Below are positions 15,213 to 16,819 of a stretch of DNA of 16,819 bases, in pieces. The position numbers were made by a program, and so were the translations under genes. The notes below the pieces were generated by a model. That model did no database searches. It worked only from the letters and a program-made list of their open reading frames with translations, and was not told the origin of the DNA. Source of the DNA: Clostridiales bacterium (GTDB lineage: Bacteria > Bacillota > Clostridia > Christensenellales > UBA3700); contig JAAVHQ010000009.1 in the NCBI GenBank assembly GCA_014799645.1, forward strand, positions 240,954 through 257,772. The letters run 5' to 3'. Position 1 is the first letter of the stretch, and each line of letters begins with the position of its first letter.

Positions 15213-15244
15213 TTTCGTCCTTATGCAATTATTTATTTAGATGA

Positions 15245-15385
15245 GTACTGCTATCGACTTTCTATAAGCTAGCAGTACAAGGCACGCGAGGCAGAGGCAA
15301 AGGAATTTACTAGACGTAAATGACCGAGCCGCTGTCCGAAGCGTAACACAGTAATGCGACGCTTAGAGGAAGGCGCAGGCGTCGC
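15245..15385. repeat. Cluster of inverted repeats between tgt and queA, reaching into the queA stop
   Basis: Three perfect inverted repeats follow one another: nine bases GTACTGCTA (15245-15253) with TAGCAGTAC (15270-15278), 16-base loop; six bases ATTTAC (15305-15310) with GTAAAT (15316-15321), five-base loop; seven bases GCGACGC (15356-15362) with GCGTCGC (15379-15385), 16-base loop. The last loop contains the queA stop codon and its last codons. The block is GC-richer than other intergenic DNA here and has no U-run, so it is not a standard terminator. It may be an interspersed palindromic element; copy number cannot be judged from this window. Confidence 0.5.
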
Positions 15386-16397
15386 CGAAGGAAAAGAACC
15401 GATACCTCTCTTCCACCGCCGTATTATAAATTTCCAGCGTTTTTTCCCTGCCGATAAACGCGCTGACAAGCATAATCAAAGTGGATTCGGGCAAATGGAA
15501 GTTTGTGATAAGCCCTTTTACTACTTTGAAGTTGTATCCAGGGTAAATGAATATTTGCGTATCGCCGTGGCTTGGCTTTATAAAGCCGTCGTCTCCGACT
15601 GCGCTTTCGACAACTCTGACGGAAGTCGTGCCTACGCATATTACCCGTCTTCCCTCTTTGAGCGCGGAATTGATTATCTCGGCATTTTGCTCGTCGACCT
15701 CGTAATATTCGCTGTGCATTTTATGCTTGAGTATATCCGTTTCTTTAACGGGTCTGAAAGTACCCAAACCGACGTGAAGCAAGACTTTGGCTATTTGTAC
15801 GCCTTGTTTTTCCAACTTATCTAGCAGCTGCGGCGTAAAATGAAGTCCTGCTGTTGGCGCGGCAGCCGAGCCGTCAACCTTGCTGTAAACCGTCTGATAT
15901 CTGCTCTTGTCTTGCAATTTTTGAGTAATATAAGGCGGAAGCGGCATATTGCCTATCTCTTCGAGAATATTTTCGAACACTCCGTCGAATATAAATTTGA
16001 TAAATCTAATGCCCTCTTCGCCAAAGCCTACGACCTCGCCTTGCATTGCTCCGAAATCGAGCATTGTACCCATTTTGAGTTTCTTGGCAGGTTTGGTAAT
16101 GCACTCCCAGACGTCGTATTCTTTTCGTTTGAGCAACAAAACTTCGGTGTTTTTCTCGATTGTCTTTTCCGTCCTTGGCAATCTCGTAGCGAAAATTCTT
16201 GCAGGTATTACCTTCGTATTGTTTATCACAAGCACGTCGCCTGCGCGCAAATAATCGCTTATATCGTAAAAATGTTTATGCTCAACTTCTCCGCTTGACT
16301 TGTGATAGACGAGCAGTTTTGACGCGTCGCGCGGTTCAATAGGCGTCTGCGCTATCAACTCTTTGGGCAAGTCGTAGTAAAAATCTTTGGTTTCCAT
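15363..16397 (-). CDS. queA: S-adenosylmethionine:tRNA ribosyltransferase-isomerase
   Basis: QueA transfers the ribosyl part of SAM to preQ1 in tRNA to give epoxyqueuosine, directly after the Tgt step. Family marks in order are YDLPKELIAQTPIEPRDASK at about 8-27, GDVLVINNTKVIPARIF near 52-68 and GSAAAPTAGLHFT near 176-188. HVGLGTFRPVKETDI is near 208-222, followed by HKMHSEYYEV, then GDTQIFIYPGY and LITNFHLPESTLIMLVSAF. The 344-residue length is normal. The extreme C-terminus (GDACAFL) differs from the usual GDAMLI or GDAMFI ends and lies in the arm and loop of a hairpin. The start overlaps the ruvB stop as TAATG, with GAGG inside ruvB, so the two are coupled. ruvB-queA-tgt-yajC is a common Clostridia order. 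Confidence 0.97.
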   Translation of the reverse strand: METKDFYYDLPKELIAQTPIEPRDASKLLVYHKSSGEVEHKHFYDISDYLRAGDVLVINNTKVIPARIFATRLPRTEKTIEKNTEVLLLKRKEYDVWECITKPAKKLKMGTMLDFGAMQGEVVGFGEEGIRFIKFIFDGVFENILEEIGNMPLPPYITQKLQDKSRYQTVYSKVDGSAAAPTAGLHFTPQLLDKLEKQGVQIAKVLLHVGLGTFRPVKETDILKHKMHSEYYEVDEQNAEIINSALKEGRRVICVGTTSVRVVESAVGDDGFIKPSHGDTQIFIYPGYNFKVVKGLITNFHLPESTLIMLVSAFIGREKTLEIYNTAVEERYRFFSFGDACAFL

Positions 16398-16819
16398 TAC
16401 TTGTCCTCGTCGTCAAGCATAGTGAGTTGCTCATACGCTAGTTGGGTCGCTTTTCTGCCAAAATGCTTGTAAGCGTCGGGCAAACAAATTCGACCTCTCG
16501 GCGTACGCGCAATAAAGGTGATTTGCATAAGATAAGGTTCGTAGACGTCTTCAATCGTGCCCGCGTCTTCGCCTATTGACGCAGCCAAAGTGTCCAAACC
16601 GACAGGCCCACCGTTGAATTTATCAATTATCGTAAGGATAAGTTTCCTATCAATACTGTCAAGTCCTAATTTGTCGATTTCCATTTTTCCGAGCGCGACG
16701 TCGGCAACCTTCGCGTCAATGACGCCTTCTGCCATAACTTCGCTGTAATCGCGCACTCTTTTGAGAATGCGGTTGGCTATTCTCGGAGTTCCGCGACTTC
16801 TACGCGCAATTTCAAACGC
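16397..16819 (-). CDS. ruvB: Holliday junction branch migration helicase RuvB, C-terminal part (cut by window edge)
   Basis: RuvB is the hexameric AAA+ motor that drives branch migration of Holliday junctions together with RuvA. The frame is open from the window edge to the stop at 16397, giving 140 residues of a protein of about 330. The sensor-2 segment ARRSRGTPRIANR, with its arginine, is the first thing visible. It is followed by RVRDYSEV and the C-terminal winged-helix domain (GGPVGLDTLAASIGED near the middle, YLMQITFIARTPRGR). The Walker motifs lie outside the window. An internal GTG at 16756 is not the start; the reading frame continues through conserved sequence upstream. It overlaps queA by one base. 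Confidence 0.96.
   Translation of the reverse strand, partial: AFEIARRSRGTPRIANRILKRVRDYSEVMAEGVIDAKVADVALGKMEIDKLGLDSIDRKLILTIIDKFNGGPVGLDTLAASIGEDAGTIEDVYEPYLMQITFIARTPRGRICLPDAYKHFGRKATQLAYEQLTMLDDEDK

Noticed and set aside
16397..16756. ruvB as a short gene starting at the internal GTG at 16756
   Set aside because: The frame continues without a stop to the window edge through the conserved sensor-2 segment of RuvB, so the gene is cut by the window and does not start there.

Overview
The window is a gene-dense chromosomal stretch of a Gram-positive, moderately AT-rich bacterium. All nineteen genes I can support lie on the minus strand, so the biological order runs from high to low coordinates. 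PolC-type DNA polymerase III, an rpsB-tsf-pyrH-frr-uppS-cdsA-dxr-rseP-ispG-polC order and the SCIFF peptide/maturase pair all point to Bacillota, class Clostridia. I cannot name the genus; an uncultured gut-type clostridial lineage is a guess. I see no tRNA, rRNA, CRISPR array, transposase or phage gene.

Right part (about 16819 to 10238): the 3' part of ruvB overlaps queA by one base, then come tgt and yajC. yajC ends at a clear intrinsic terminator. Behind it a DUF5131 (phage Gp37/Gp68-like, three-Cys-motif) gene has its own strong promoter. Next are a small four-helix membrane protein (TIGR04086 type), the SCIFF precursor peptide gene scfA with its own promoter, and the radical SAM/SPASM maturase scfB. 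In many Clostridia scfB is followed by secD-secF; here it is followed by a repeat-like intergenic block and then rpsB.

Middle (10237 to 6577): a strong promoter and a foldable leader precede rpsB-tsf, which end at an intrinsic terminator. pyrH follows, with an unrecognised four-helix membrane protein placed between it and frr.

Left part (6576 to 1): a consensus promoter starts a tight seven-gene run: frr, uppS, cdsA, dxr, rseP, ispG and the first 328 codons of polC. It joins ribosome recycling, isoprenoid (MEP) synthesis (dxr, ispG), undecaprenyl diphosphate synthesis (uppS), CDP-diacylglycerol synthesis (cdsA), site-2 proteolysis (rseP) and replication (polC).

Most genes are core housekeeping. 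The parts worth a second look are the SCIFF RiPP locus with its C-terminally extended peptide, the three-Cys-motif gene inserted in that neighbourhood, two palindromic intergenic blocks (behind scfB and across the queA stop codon), the rpsB leader, and the membrane protein between pyrH and frr. No intergenic stretch exceeds 300 bases; the longest is 9994-10237.
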